A DNA stretch of 64,000 nt, from the NCBI RefSeq assembly GCF_900108485.1, contig NZ_FNXF01000003.1, positions 345,576 through 409,575 on the forward strand, written 5' to 3'. Positions 45,420 to 53,698 of the stretch are shown piece by piece (the stretch's first letter is position 1; each line of letters begins with the position of its first letter). The notes beneath the pieces were generated by a model. That model was not told where the DNA came from and ran no database searches. It saw nothing but the letters and a program-made list of their open reading frames with translations. The translations under genes were made by a program, and so were the position numbers. The stretch is from Rheinheimera pacifica (GTDB lineage: Bacteria > Pseudomonadota > Gammaproteobacteria > Enterobacterales > Alteromonadaceae).

Positions 45420-45476
45420 GACCAAAACAAAATCATGTGATACATTTTAAAAATATCAAATGATAGAGAATGCATC

Positions 45477-45926
45477 ATGACAGCCTTAGTACGTGAATTT
45501 ACCCCTACACTCTATTCCGCACCAAATTTGTGGCAGCAGTTGGGTATTGCTGAGCGCGGGCCTAAATTATATCAGGCGCTGCATGAGGGATTTAGCTACA
45601 GCGTATTTGATAAACTGGCAACGGTGTCAATGCTGGATAAAAAGCAGTTGGCGCAAGTATGTCAGTTAGCGCCAGCTACATTGGCACGGCGGGCAAAGCT
45701 GGGTAAATTTACGCAGGAAGAAAGTGACCGGCTACATCGTTTTGCTACCGTGCTGGTAGCAGCCAATGCCTTGTTCGATAAAGATATGGTAGCAACCAAA
45801 CGTTGGCTTACAGAGCCGGTATACGGCCTTGGCGATAAAGCGCCGCTGGATATGTTGGCAACCTCTGCTGAGACGCAGGCGATACTGGATTTAATTGGCC
45901 GCTTAGAACACGGTGTGTTTGCCTGA
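45477..45926 (+). CDS. Xre/MbcA/ParS-type antitoxin of a RES module
   Basis: 149 residues. The N-terminal half has a helix-turn-helix like core (MLDKKQLAQVCQLAPATLARRAKLGKF) and the C-terminal half the toxin-binding DUF2384 domain (ALFDKDMVATKRWLTEPVYGLGDKAPLDMLATSAETQAILDLIGRLEHGVFA). This is the usual partner of RES toxins. The start of the toxin gene overlaps its last base. Probably autoregulated. A small A-rich promoter region precedes it. Confidence 0.88.
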   Translation: MTALVREFTPTLYSAPNLWQQLGIAERGPKLYQALHEGFSYSVFDKLATVSMLDKKQLAQVCQLAPATLARRAKLGKFTQEESDRLHRFATVLVAANALFDKDMVATKRWLTEPVYGLGDKAPLDMLATSAETQAILDLIGRLEHGVFA

Positions 45927-46387
45927 TGCAGCTGTATCGCTTAGTGCATAACAAATGGGCTGCACAAGCATTTGACGGCGAAGGCGCAAAACTTTATGGC
46001 GGACGCTGGAACAGCAAAGGTCAGCTGTGTGTCTATACTGCAGGATCTGAAGCCCTGGCCATACTGGAGATTCTGGTACATTTAAATAACCGCACAGCAC
46101 TTAAACAGTACAGGCTATTTCAATTAACTATTGCCGCCGAAGCAGTATTATCGGTTAGTCCTGCGAATCTGCCACAGAGCTGGCAACAACAGCCAGCCAG
46201 CATTGACACCGCGCGTATTGGCGATAGCTGGCTGGTACAACAAGCCAGCCTCGCGTTATCTGTACCCAGTGTTATTGCACCGCGCGAAAACAATATATTG
46301 CTTAATCCACAGCATTCGCACTTTAACCAATGTCTGGCAACAATTACCGAACTTGAATTTATGCCAGACCCACGCTTAACGCTTTAA
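45926..46387 (+). CDS. RES-domain toxin
   Basis: 153 residues. LYRLVHNKWAAQAFDGEGAK then LYGGRWNSKG gives the conserved Arg27, and SEALAILEILVHL carries Glu48 of the RES fold; a conserved Ser occurs in the C-terminal third. RES toxins destroy NAD+ in the cell, arresting growth. Its 3' end overlaps the convergent dehydrogenase gene by 12 bp, so the two transcripts could interfere. Confidence 0.88.
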   Translation: MQLYRLVHNKWAAQAFDGEGAKLYGGRWNSKGQLCVYTAGSEALAILEILVHLNNRTALKQYRLFQLTIAAEAVLSVSPANLPQSWQQQPASIDTARIGDSWLVQQASLALSVPSVIAPRENNILLNPQHSHFNQCLATITELEFMPDPRLTL

Positions 46388-47257
46388 CCGCGCCAGCAAG
46401 CTGGAGGTATCCCAGCGGCTGCCGCCCATTTGCTGCACTTCACTGTAAAACTGATCTACTAATGCCGTCAGCGGCAAATGACTGCCGTTCTCACGTGCTT
46501 CTGTAAGTGCTATGCCTAAATCTTTGCGCATCCAGTCAACCGCAAACCCAAAATCGTATTTACCCTGCAACATGGTTAGCGAGCGGTTTTGCATCTGCCA
46601 GGATGAAGCAGCACCTTGTGATATCACCTCTACCACCGCCGCCGCATCTAAGCCGGCGTTTTGAGCAAAATTCAGCGCTTCGGCCAACCCTTGCACCACC
46701 CCGGCAATACAAATCTGGTTTACCATCTTTGCCAGCTGGCCACTGCCAGCCGGGCCAAGCAGCTTAACGCAACGGGAGTAACACTGAATAGCCGTTTCTG
46801 CTTTAACAAAATCGTCACTTTCGCCACCGGTCATTACCGTTAGCACGCCGTTTTCAGCACCGGCCTGGCCGCCAGATACCGGTGCATCCAAAAAGCCAAT
46901 ACCCTGCTGCTTTGCCGCTTGTGCCAGTTCGCGGGCCAGATTAGCCGACGCAGTAGTGTGATCAACCAATACTGAACCTGCAGCCATACCCGCTAACACG
47001 CCATGCTCGCCATATACTACCGAGCGCACATCGTTGTCATTACCCACGCACATAAACACCAGCGAGGCACCCTCGGCAGCTTTAGCCGGGGTATCTGCAT
47101 AAGCACCACCATATTGCGCGGCCCATTTTTCAGCCTTAGCCGCAGTGCGGTTATACACTGTTACCTGATAACCTTTTTGTTGCAGGTAGCCCGCCATCGG
47201 GTAACCCATTACGCCCAGGCCGATAAACGCGACGTTATTCTCACTATTAATTGACAT
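46376..47257 (-). CDS. NAD(P)-dependent beta-hydroxyacid dehydrogenase
   Basis: 293 residues. VAFIGLGVMGYPMAGYLQQKG (NAD binding), LDAPVSGGQAGAENGVLTVMTGG, the catalytic Lys in SGQLAKMVNQICIAGVV and DWMRKDLGIAL are the family marks. It is related to mmsB but not identical to it in the C-terminal part; GarR/GlxR-like or 4-hydroxybutyrate-type dehydrogenases are alternatives. It is not in the ivd operon, so its substrate is uncertain. Confidence 0.85.
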   Translation of the reverse strand: MSINSENNVAFIGLGVMGYPMAGYLQQKGYQVTVYNRTAAKAEKWAAQYGGAYADTPAKAAEGASLVFMCVGNDNDVRSVVYGEHGVLAGMAAGSVLVDHTTASANLARELAQAAKQQGIGFLDAPVSGGQAGAENGVLTVMTGGESDDFVKAETAIQCYSRCVKLLGPAGSGQLAKMVNQICIAGVVQGLAEALNFAQNAGLDAAAVVEVISQGAASSWQMQNRSLTMLQGKYDFGFAVDWMRKDLGIALTEARENGSHLPLTALVDQFYSEVQQMGGSRWDTSSLLARLKR

Positions 47258-47343
47258 ATTAATGACTTAAAACTGTGACATACTGTGGCGCAAAGCTTAC
47301 AAAGATCTTCGCTCGATTGAAAGCACTTAAATAAGGAAACAGC

Positions 47344-47823
47344 ATGGCCAATGTGCACCAGTACAAGGTAAAAGATGCCAGCGGTAACGACATAGATCTG
47401 AGCCAGTATCGTGGCAAGGTATTGCTGGTCGTGAACACAGCCAGCCAATGCGGCTTTACACCACAATATAAAGAGCTGGAACAGCTACACCAGAAATACA
47501 AGGATAAAGGCCTGGTTATACTGGCCTTTCCCTGTAACCAGTTTGGCGGTCAGGAACCCGGCTCCGATAACGAAATCCAGCAGTTTTGTGAACTGAATTA
47601 CGGTGTCAGTTTTCCGGTTATGGCAAAACTGGCGGTAAATGGCCCGGATGCATCTCCCCTGTTTGAACACTTAAAAGATTCGGCGCGTGGCCTGATGAAA
47701 ACCCGCGCTATCAAGTGGAACTTCACCAAGTTTCTGGTAAATAAAGACGGTGATGTAGTTAAACGCTATGCCCCGCGTACTAAACCTGCCAGTATTGCCC
47801 AATCAATAGAAGATTTGCTGTAA
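47344..47823 (+). CDS. Glutathione peroxidase family protein (Cys type)
   Basis: 159 residues. Peroxidatic Cys36 (NTASQCGFTPQY), Gln70 (NQFGGQEPG) and Trp125-Asn126 (IKWNFTKFLV) form the catalytic tetrad. Cys82 sits at the resolving position (QFCELNYGV), so thioredoxin is a more likely reductant than glutathione. Reduces organic hydroperoxides in the cytoplasm; no signal peptide. Divergent from the dehydrogenase gene, 86 bp apart. Confidence 0.92.
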   Translation: MANVHQYKVKDASGNDIDLSQYRGKVLLVVNTASQCGFTPQYKELEQLHQKYKDKGLVILAFPCNQFGGQEPGSDNEIQQFCELNYGVSFPVMAKLAVNGPDASPLFEHLKDSARGLMKTRAIKWNFTKFLVNKDGDVVKRYAPRTKPASIAQSIEDLL

Positions 47824-47830
47824 CTTTGAT

Positions 47831-47852
47831 CCAGCGCTAAATATAGCGCTGG
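47831..47852 (+). terminator. Possible weak terminator after the peroxidase gene
   Basis: Perfect 8-bp stem CCAGCGCT/AGCGCTGG with a 6-base loop just after the stop codon. No real T-run follows, so read-through into ldhA is likely. Confidence 0.4.
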
Positions 47853-47893
47853 TATTTGCGCTAAGCTCTATGGCAAATAATGGGAGAGATACC

Positions 47894-48883
47894 ATGAAAG
47901 TTGCCGTATTTAGCGCCAAAAAGTATGACAGAGACGGCTTTAGCCAGTGGGCTGACCGTAGCCTGCAATTTAGCTACCACGAAATCAGGTTAAATAAAGA
48001 CAGCGTCAAACTTGCCGCAGGCTGCCATGCCGTATGCGTATTTGTTAACGACGAGTTGGATGCAGAGGTATTACAGCAGTTATCAGAGCTCGGTATTGAG
48101 ATGATAGCGCTGCGCTGCGCCGGTTTTAATAACGTTGATCTGGACGCTGCCAAAGTGCTTGGCATTAGGGTGTCACGGGTACCGGCTTATTCACCCGAAG
48201 CCGTAGCCGAGCATGCTATCGGCATGATGCTGTGCCTCAACCGTAAATTGCATAAAGCCTACAACCGGGTACGCGATGATAACTTTGCGCTGGACGGCCT
48301 GCTGGGCTTTAACCTGTTTGGTAAAACAGTCGGGTTAATTGGTACCGGCCGTATTGGCCTTGCAACCGCAAGGATCCTACGCGGCTTCGGTTGCCAGTTA
48401 TTGTGCCATGACATCGCTCAAAACCCATTAATTGCAGAGCTGGGCGGGCGCTATGTGCCACTGGCCGAGCTATACGCCCAAAGCGACATTATCAGCCTGC
48501 ACTGCCCGCTTACACCCGATACAAAGCATATTATTAATCACTACAGTATTGGCAGCATGAAAGATGGCGTAATGCTGATCAACACCAGTCGCGGCGCACT
48601 GATAGACAGTAAAGCGGTAATAGCAGGGCTGAAAAACCGTAAAATTGGTTATCTGGGCTTAGATGTATACGAGCAGGAAGCCGATTTATTCTTTGAAAAC
48701 CTGTCAGAGCAGGTTATAGACGACGAAGTATTTAAACGTCTGCTCACTTTCCCTAATGTGCTGATCACCGGCCATCAGGCATTTTTTACCAAAGAAGCAC
48801 TACAGGAAATTTGTCAGGTAACCAGCGACAATTTACTGGCATTTGCCAGTAGTACTGCCACCGGCAATGAGTTAGTTAACTAA
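47894..48883 (+). CDS. ldhA: D-lactate dehydrogenase (2-hydroxyacid dehydrogenase family)
   Basis: 329 residues from the ATG with GGGAGAGA upstream (eight extra codons possible). NAD site VGLIGTGRIGLATARILRGFG; catalytic Arg in INTSRGALIDS, Glu in LDVYEQEADLFFE and His in LITGHQAFFTKEAL. The YEQEADLFFE segment and length match fermentative D-lactate dehydrogenases. Converts pyruvate to D-lactate with NADH. A clear terminator follows. Confidence 0.9.
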   Translation: MKVAVFSAKKYDRDGFSQWADRSLQFSYHEIRLNKDSVKLAAGCHAVCVFVNDELDAEVLQQLSELGIEMIALRCAGFNNVDLDAAKVLGIRVSRVPAYSPEAVAEHAIGMMLCLNRKLHKAYNRVRDDNFALDGLLGFNLFGKTVGLIGTGRIGLATARILRGFGCQLLCHDIAQNPLIAELGGRYVPLAELYAQSDIISLHCPLTPDTKHIINHYSIGSMKDGVMLINTSRGALIDSKAVIAGLKNRKIGYLGLDVYEQEADLFFENLSEQVIDDEVFKRLLTFPNVLITGHQAFFTKEALQEICQVTSDNLLAFASSTATGNELVN

Positions 48884-48890
48884 AACAGCC

Positions 48891-48924
48891 AGGGGCGCAA
48901 TTAAGCGCCCCTAGGGTATTTTTT
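48891..48924. terminator. Terminator between ldhA and the DUF2750 gene
   Basis: Perfect 8-bp stem AGGGGCGC/GCGCCCCT with a 6-base loop followed by TATTTTTT on the plus strand. Ends ldhA; may help the convergent DUF2750 transcript too. Confidence 0.8.
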
Positions 48925-48939
48925 AACAGCGCAACAACG

Positions 48940-49329
48940 TTAGTCTTCCTGCATTTCACTTAACAGGGTTTCTGCGAGTTCGTCAGGCATAACCACCACA
49001 CCCGGGCCATCAGTATCAGGCAACACGGCAATAGCTAACTCGTCGCCGTTTAAGCCAGACGTCCATTTATCCAGCCAGGTATCAACATCAACAGCCTGGG
49101 CAGTACAATGCGCCCATTCACCTTCAATCCACTGCTCAGCAAGTTCGGCATGTGGCCATACCGGGATACAACGCTCGTCTTCTGCGCTTACCAGTACAAA
49201 ACCGTCTTCATCGGTTAAAATCCAGATTTTTTCCAGATCAGCAACCGCCTGAATAAAATAAGTGTAACGCTGCTCTGCATCTAAAGCTGTGATGCGTTTA
49301 AGCTCTTCAGCCGTTAATTGATAATCCAT
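48940..49329 (-). CDS. DUF2750 protein
   Basis: 129 residues, acidic. ALDAEQRYTYFIQAVADLEKIWILTDEDGFVLV and CIPVWPHAELAEQWIEGEW are the DUF2750 pattern. The domain is small, soluble and of unknown function; similar proteins act as immunity-type proteins in other systems. Stands between convergent ldhA and the YqaA gene. Confidence 0.8.
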   Translation of the reverse strand: MDYQLTAEELKRITALDAEQRYTYFIQAVADLEKIWILTDEDGFVLVSAEDERCIPVWPHAELAEQWIEGEWAHCTAQAVDVDTWLDKWTSGLNGDELAIAVLPDTDGPGVVVMPDELAETLLSEMQED

Positions 49330-49401
49330 AAGTGGTTCCTGTTCAGCGAATCAATAATACCGCTAATGATGACGGATCCAGCGGCTTTTTACCATTAATA
49401 A

Positions 49402-49830
49402 TTACACCAGCCAGAGGTTACTAAACCAAATCAATACGGCGTAACGTGCTGCTTTACCCACAAGCACCAGCAATAAAAATAGCTTAAAGCGTACTTTCAA
49501 TACTCCGGCCACTAAGGTTAAAGGGTCCCCCACCACCGGCAGCCAGGCAAATAACAAACTCCAACTGCCAAAACGCTGAAACTGCTGCTGTGCCCTGCCA
49601 AGAGTGGCATCTGAAAACGGAAACCAACTTTTATGCTGAAAATTAAGCAACTTCAGCCCCAAATACCAGTTAACACAACTGCCCAGCGTATTACCCGCCG
49701 TAGCGGCAATAAGCAGCCACAGCGGGTTATTGCCTTGCTGCAACAGTGCCAGCAGCAATACTTCACTGGATGCCGGAAACAACGTAGCGGCCAACAGGCC
49801 GCTACAAAACAGCGAAAAATACGCCAGCAC
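49402..49830 (-). CDS. YqaA-type VTT/DedA-like membrane protein
   Basis: 142 residues with four membrane segments. FPASSEVLLLALLQQGN, ATAGNTLGSCVNWYLGL, and FAWLPVVGDPLTLVAGVLKVRF are the SNARE-associated/VTT pattern in its short YqaA form. It lies in the inner membrane; function is not well defined (lipid or envelope homeostasis is suggested for the wider family). Three bp after the MAPEG gene. Confidence 0.83.
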   Translation of the reverse strand: MLAYFSLFCSGLLAATLFPASSEVLLLALLQQGNNPLWLLIAATAGNTLGSCVNWYLGLKLLNFQHKSWFPFSDATLGRAQQQFQRFGSWSLLFAWLPVVGDPLTLVAGVLKVRFKLFLLLVLVGKAARYAVLIWFSNLWLV

Positions 49831-49833
49831 TAA

Positions 49834-50253
49834 TCAGGCCACCAGCACCTGCCAGGCTAAACGCAGCCAAAGCAGCCATAAAGCCAGGCATCCCAGTAAA
49901 AATATATTAAAACGTAGGCGCACATTATTGCTGCCAATATGAACTACCGTATGCAACACCCGCAACAACACAAACACCGCGCCCAATACTACATAACCCA
50001 GATCAGCAAACCCCAGTTGCAACGTAAACAGCACGCTGAATAAATACAGCATTGGCATTTGAAACTGGTTATCAAAATTACGACTGGTAGCAATTACCTG
50101 CTCATTGGCACCGGTCAGGTTCATGGTTTTAAACGCGGCTACGGTAATTTCTTTATTTTTAGCCGCCCTGATACGGCGTTTACCCATCAACACCATCACC
50201 ACACTGGTAAGCAATATCTGCACAAATACCGGCAGCAATATCAGTTTTTCCAT
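49834..50253 (-). CDS. MAPEG-family membrane protein
   Basis: 139 residues from the ATG with GGAG upstream (a TTG four codons earlier is possible). Four membrane segments; the NLTGANEQVIATSRNFDNQFQMPMLYL and LRVLHTVVHIGSNNVRLRF motifs identify MAPEG. Relatives conjugate glutathione to lipid electrophiles, but many bacterial members are untested. Confidence 0.82.
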   Translation of the reverse strand: MEKLILLPVFVQILLTSVVMVLMGKRRIRAAKNKEITVAAFKTMNLTGANEQVIATSRNFDNQFQMPMLYLFSVLFTLQLGFADLGYVVLGAVFVLLRVLHTVVHIGSNNVRLRFNIFLLGCLALWLLWLRLAWQVLVA

Positions 50254-50394
50254 TTTATTCTCCAAATTTAAACTGCTCAGAGCTTAATGCAGCCCGGTTA
50301 AAGATGCCAGCGTCTTAATTCTGTCATCTCAGGCCTTTATATTTCAGGCAGTGATATTGCTATACTGCATCGTCTTTTTTAGTTGGGTGATGCA

Positions 50395-51018
50395 ATGGCG
50401 CAATTATATTTTTACTACTCGGCAATGAACGCCGGTAAATCAACCTCTTTACTGCAAAGTGCGTATAACTATCAGGAAAGAGGCATGACAGTGGCTATTT
50501 ACACTGCCGCGCTGGACAACCGCTATGGCCTGGGCAAAGTAAGCTCGCGTATTGGCCTGGCAATGGATGCACATATTTTTAATGGCAGCTTTAATTTTGT
50601 GAGTCATGTAAAGCAGCTAAAAGCACAGGGCCGTTTAGATTGTGTACTGATAGACGAAGCCCAGTTTTTATCCAAAGCTCAGGTTAGGCAGCTAACCGAT
50701 GTAGTTGACGACTTAAATATACCGGTGCTGGCGTTTGGCCTGCGTACCGACTTTTTAGGCGAAACCTTTGCCGGTAGCGAGGCGCTGCTGGCCTGGGCCG
50801 ATAAACTGATAGAGCTGAAAACCATTTGCCATTGTGGCCGTAAAGCCAACTTTGTTGTGCGGTTAGAAGAGCATGGCCAGGCGGCAACCAGAGGCTCGCA
50901 AGTGCAAATTGGCGGCAATGAAAGTTATGTATCCATGTGCCGGGCACATTTTAAAGCGCTGGTATGGCAGGACCAAACAACCCAGGCCAATACCAGCCAG
51001 GATAAAACAACGGAGTAA
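50395..51018 (+). CDS. tdk: Thymidine kinase
   Basis: 207 residues from the second ATG-type start. P-loop MNAGKST near the N terminus, VLIDEAQFL (Walker B) and a zinc-binding part CHCGRKANF with CRAHF at the C terminus; [11 protein letters not shown] is the base-binding lasso. Phosphorylates thymidine with ATP in the salvage pathway. Three bp separate it from the glycosyltransferase gene, so they are co-transcribed. Confidence 0.95.
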   Translation: MAQLYFYYSAMNAGKSTSLLQSAYNYQERGMTVAIYTAALDNRYGLGKVSSRIGLAMDAHIFNGSFNFVSHVKQLKAQGRLDCVLIDEAQFLSKAQVRQLTDVVDDLNIPVLAFGLRTDFLGETFAGSEALLAWADKLIELKTICHCGRKANFVVRLEEHGQAATRGSQVQIGGNESYVSMCRAHFKALVWQDQTTQANTSQDKTTE

Positions 51019-51021
51019 AAC

Positions 51022-52056
51022 ATGAAAATTCTCTATGGTGTGCAGGCAACAGGAAATGGTCATATCAGCCGGGCCCGCGCCATGGGGAAATACCTAGCTA
51101 AAGCCGGTATACAGGTCGATTACCTGTTTTCCGGCCGTCCTGCAGAGCAACTGTTTGATATGCAGCAGTTTGGCGATTATCAGGTTAAACGTGGCTTAAC
51201 TTTTGTTACCGAAGCCGGCAAAGTAAATTACTGGCAAACACTGCGCCAGGCTTCAGTGCAAACCCTGTGGCAGGATGTTAAAGCGCTCGACTGCAGCAGC
51301 TATGATCTGGTCCTGACTGATTTTGAACCCATTACCGCACACGCCGCAAAGCAGCAAAAAAAGCGTAGCGTTGCGCTTGGTCACCAATATGCTTTCCTGC
51401 ATAAAATCCCGATGGAACATGCCAATCTGGTTACCCATCTGATGTTCCGCCACTTTGCTCCGGCACAAATACGACTGGGCCTGCACTGGCATCATTTTAA
51501 TCAGCCGATCCTGCCACCTATTATTGATGAAGAGCCGGATGAAGAGCATGATGCAGAACATGCCAGCAAGGAGGCTAACCGGGTGCTGGTATATTTACCG
51601 TTTGAAGATCAACAGCAGGTTATTGGCCTGCTAAAACCATTAACAGAGTTTCAGTTCAGCCTGTATGGCCCAGGGCTGGCTAAAGCCACTATCGGCCACA
51701 TTGACACCCATCCGCCTGCACTGCACGCCTTTAAAGCCGATTTAGCCCGTTGCAGCCATGTACTCAGTAATGCCGGTTTTGAACTGATAAGCGAAGCGCT
51801 GCAACTGCAAAAACACATTATGGTAAAGCCGCTCCAAGGCCAGATGGAGCAGCAATCGAATGCTCTGGCACTGCAACAGTTAAAGTTAGCCTGCCGCACC
51901 GACAGCCTTAGTACCGGCGCCATAGCCAAATGGCTGAACGAAAAACAGCAGTACGGCACAGTAAACTACCCCAACGTTGCCAGCGCTATTTGTAACTGGC
52001 TGCTGCAAGACACCCCAGGCGAAGTCAACGCACTAAGTAAAACACTATGGAGCTAA
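51022..52056 (+). CDS. MJ1255/VC2487-type glycosyltransferase
   Basis: 344 residues, GT-B fold. ILYGVQATGNGHISRARAMG, a VLTDFEPITAHAA segment, ALGHQYAFLHKIP, and NAGFELISEALQLQKHIMVKPLQGQMEQQ are characteristic of this broadly conserved but poorly studied group related to MurG/UGT. Substrate unknown. It has a His/Glu/Asp-rich loop (EEPDEEHDAEHASKEA, about 173-190) in the middle. Confidence 0.85.
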   Translation: MKILYGVQATGNGHISRARAMGKYLAKAGIQVDYLFSGRPAEQLFDMQQFGDYQVKRGLTFVTEAGKVNYWQTLRQASVQTLWQDVKALDCSSYDLVLTDFEPITAHAAKQQKKRSVALGHQYAFLHKIPMEHANLVTHLMFRHFAPAQIRLGLHWHHFNQPILPPIIDEEPDEEHDAEHASKEANRVLVYLPFEDQQQVIGLLKPLTEFQFSLYGPGLAKATIGHIDTHPPALHAFKADLARCSHVLSNAGFELISEALQLQKHIMVKPLQGQMEQQSNALALQQLKLACRTDSLSTGAIAKWLNEKQQYGTVNYPNVASAICNWLLQDTPGEVNALSKTLWS

Positions 52057-52129
52057 AGCGCTAATCCGCTATTTTTGCCAATACCGCCAAATCAGTTATA
52101 GTAAAGTATAACGATAAAGTGAGTGCGGC

Positions 52130-53644
52130 ATGTCTAAACAAGACGTTACATTCCCCCATTTTTGGGCAGTACTCGACGCCCTGCCCATTGCGCTGTTATA
52201 TAAAGAAAACACCAGGGCCGCGGTATTTGCTAACCAGGCGGCGTTAACCCTGTTCCAGTTACCAGCGCAGCAAAATGTGTTATCGATATCACAACTGCAG
52301 CAACTGCCGTTACTCAACCCAGATAATAAACAAGCGTTTGATTTACTGCACAACCCATTACTACTGGCATTAAGCGGCACGGCGCTGCAACAGCTTATTC
52401 AGCTGAATAACTACGACAATCCGTTATTGCTGCAAAGTACCAGCGTTGCGCTGTCGTTTACACTGCACAGTATTAATCTGGTTACATTGCAGCCTAAAGC
52501 TTTAAACACCGAAATGCCATTACAACCGGCATTGCTGCCAGAACAAGCAGAAATAGAAGAAGCGCTGGCATTTGACAAACTAATGTCACTTATCTCAACC
52601 CAGCTGATCAATGTACAGGACGATAAACTCGATCAGCATATTGAAGCTGCACTGGCCGCCATCGGCGAGTTTTGCCATGCCGATCGCAGCTATGTCTTTT
52701 TATTCAATGCCGATTTAACTGCAATGAGCAACACCCATGAGTGGGTACGCAGCGGCATCAGCTCACACAAGGCGAAACTGCAACACATTGCACTGCAGGC
52801 GATGCCATACTTTTTCCAGAAAATACAACAGGAGCTGGTATTTGCTGTTAATGATGTCGCCAGCCTGCCGGCAGAAGCCGCAGCAGAACAACAAGAGTTT
52901 ATCGCTGAAGATATCCAGTCGGTGCTATGCTGCGCCATGCTCAACAACGATAAACTCAGTGGCTTTGTGGGTTGCGACATGGTATCGCGACAACGTAACT
53001 GGACCAGCAACGATTTACGCCGGATGAAACTGGTAGGCGAAATGATCGCCAATACCTTACAAAATGTGAGTTACCGGCGCTCATTACAGCAGATGCAACA
53101 GCAACTACTGCAAGCTAATCTGGAACTGCAAAAACAAGCGGGTCAGGACGGCCTCACCGGCATTGCCAACCGGCGCCAGTTTGATACCAGCCTGCAAAAT
53201 GAGCTACAACGCTGTGCCCGCAATAACCTGCCACTGGGCCTGCTGTTGCTCGATATCGACCGCTTTAAACTCTATAACGATCACTACGGCCATCAGGCCG
53301 GTGACGACGCATTAAAGTGCATTGCCCAGGCTCTGGATAAACTACCGCGCCGTAATGGTGAACTGGCAGCACGCTACGGTGGTGAAGAATTCGCGATTAT
53401 CCTGCCTGGCAGCGACACCGAAGCCTGCACCGAAATGGCTAAACAAATACAGCAACAACTTACAGAGCTGGCCATTGCACATCAGCAATCTGATATTGCC
53501 AGTGTGGTCACTGCCAGCATAGGCATTGCCACCAGTACCCCCAACAAACACAGCACCTGTGCCGACTTTATCAGCGCTGCCGACAAGGCATTGTATAAAG
53601 CCAAAGCTAACGGGCGTAACCAGTTTATTATCGCCGCACAGTAA
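52130..53644 (+). CDS. GAF-GGDEF diguanylate cyclase
   Basis: 504 residues, no membrane segment. A degenerate PAS-like N-terminal domain (about 10-140), a GAF domain (about 160-310, with CHADRSYVFLFNADLTAMSNTHEW), a linking coiled coil and the GGDEF domain (about 345-504). The active motif is GGEEF at 417-421. Five residues before it is RNGE, so the RxxD inhibitory site is not fully kept. Expected to make c-di-GMP in response to a small ligand bound by GAF. Convergent with yjbH across a terminator. Confidence 0.9.
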   Translation: MSKQDVTFPHFWAVLDALPIALLYKENTRAAVFANQAALTLFQLPAQQNVLSISQLQQLPLLNPDNKQAFDLLHNPLLLALSGTALQQLIQLNNYDNPLLLQSTSVALSFTLHSINLVTLQPKALNTEMPLQPALLPEQAEIEEALAFDKLMSLISTQLINVQDDKLDQHIEAALAAIGEFCHADRSYVFLFNADLTAMSNTHEWVRSGISSHKAKLQHIALQAMPYFFQKIQQELVFAVNDVASLPAEAAAEQQEFIAEDIQSVLCCAMLNNDKLSGFVGCDMVSRQRNWTSNDLRRMKLVGEMIANTLQNVSYRRSLQQMQQQLLQANLELQKQAGQDGLTGIANRRQFDTSLQNELQRCARNNLPLGLLLLDIDRFKLYNDHYGHQAGDDALKCIAQALDKLPRRNGELAARYGGEEFAIILPGSDTEACTEMAKQIQQQLTELAIAHQQSDIASVVTASIGIATSTPNKHSTCADFISAADKALYKAKANGRNQFIIAAQ

Positions 53645-53676
53645 AACGGGAAGCCAGGCTTCCCGTTTGGTTTTTT
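53643..53676. terminator. Bidirectional terminator
   Basis: Near-perfect 11-bp stem AAACGGGAAGC/GCTTCCCGTTT with a CAG loop, followed by GGTTTTTTC on the plus strand. Lies between the convergent cyclase and yjbH-like genes. Confidence 0.8.
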
Positions 53677-53698
53677 CTGCCAAGCTAAACCTCAGGGC

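Noticed and set aside
46376..47257. Second mmsB considered part of valine degradation
   Set aside because: Outside the ivd operon and with a distinct C-terminal sequence; substrate left open.
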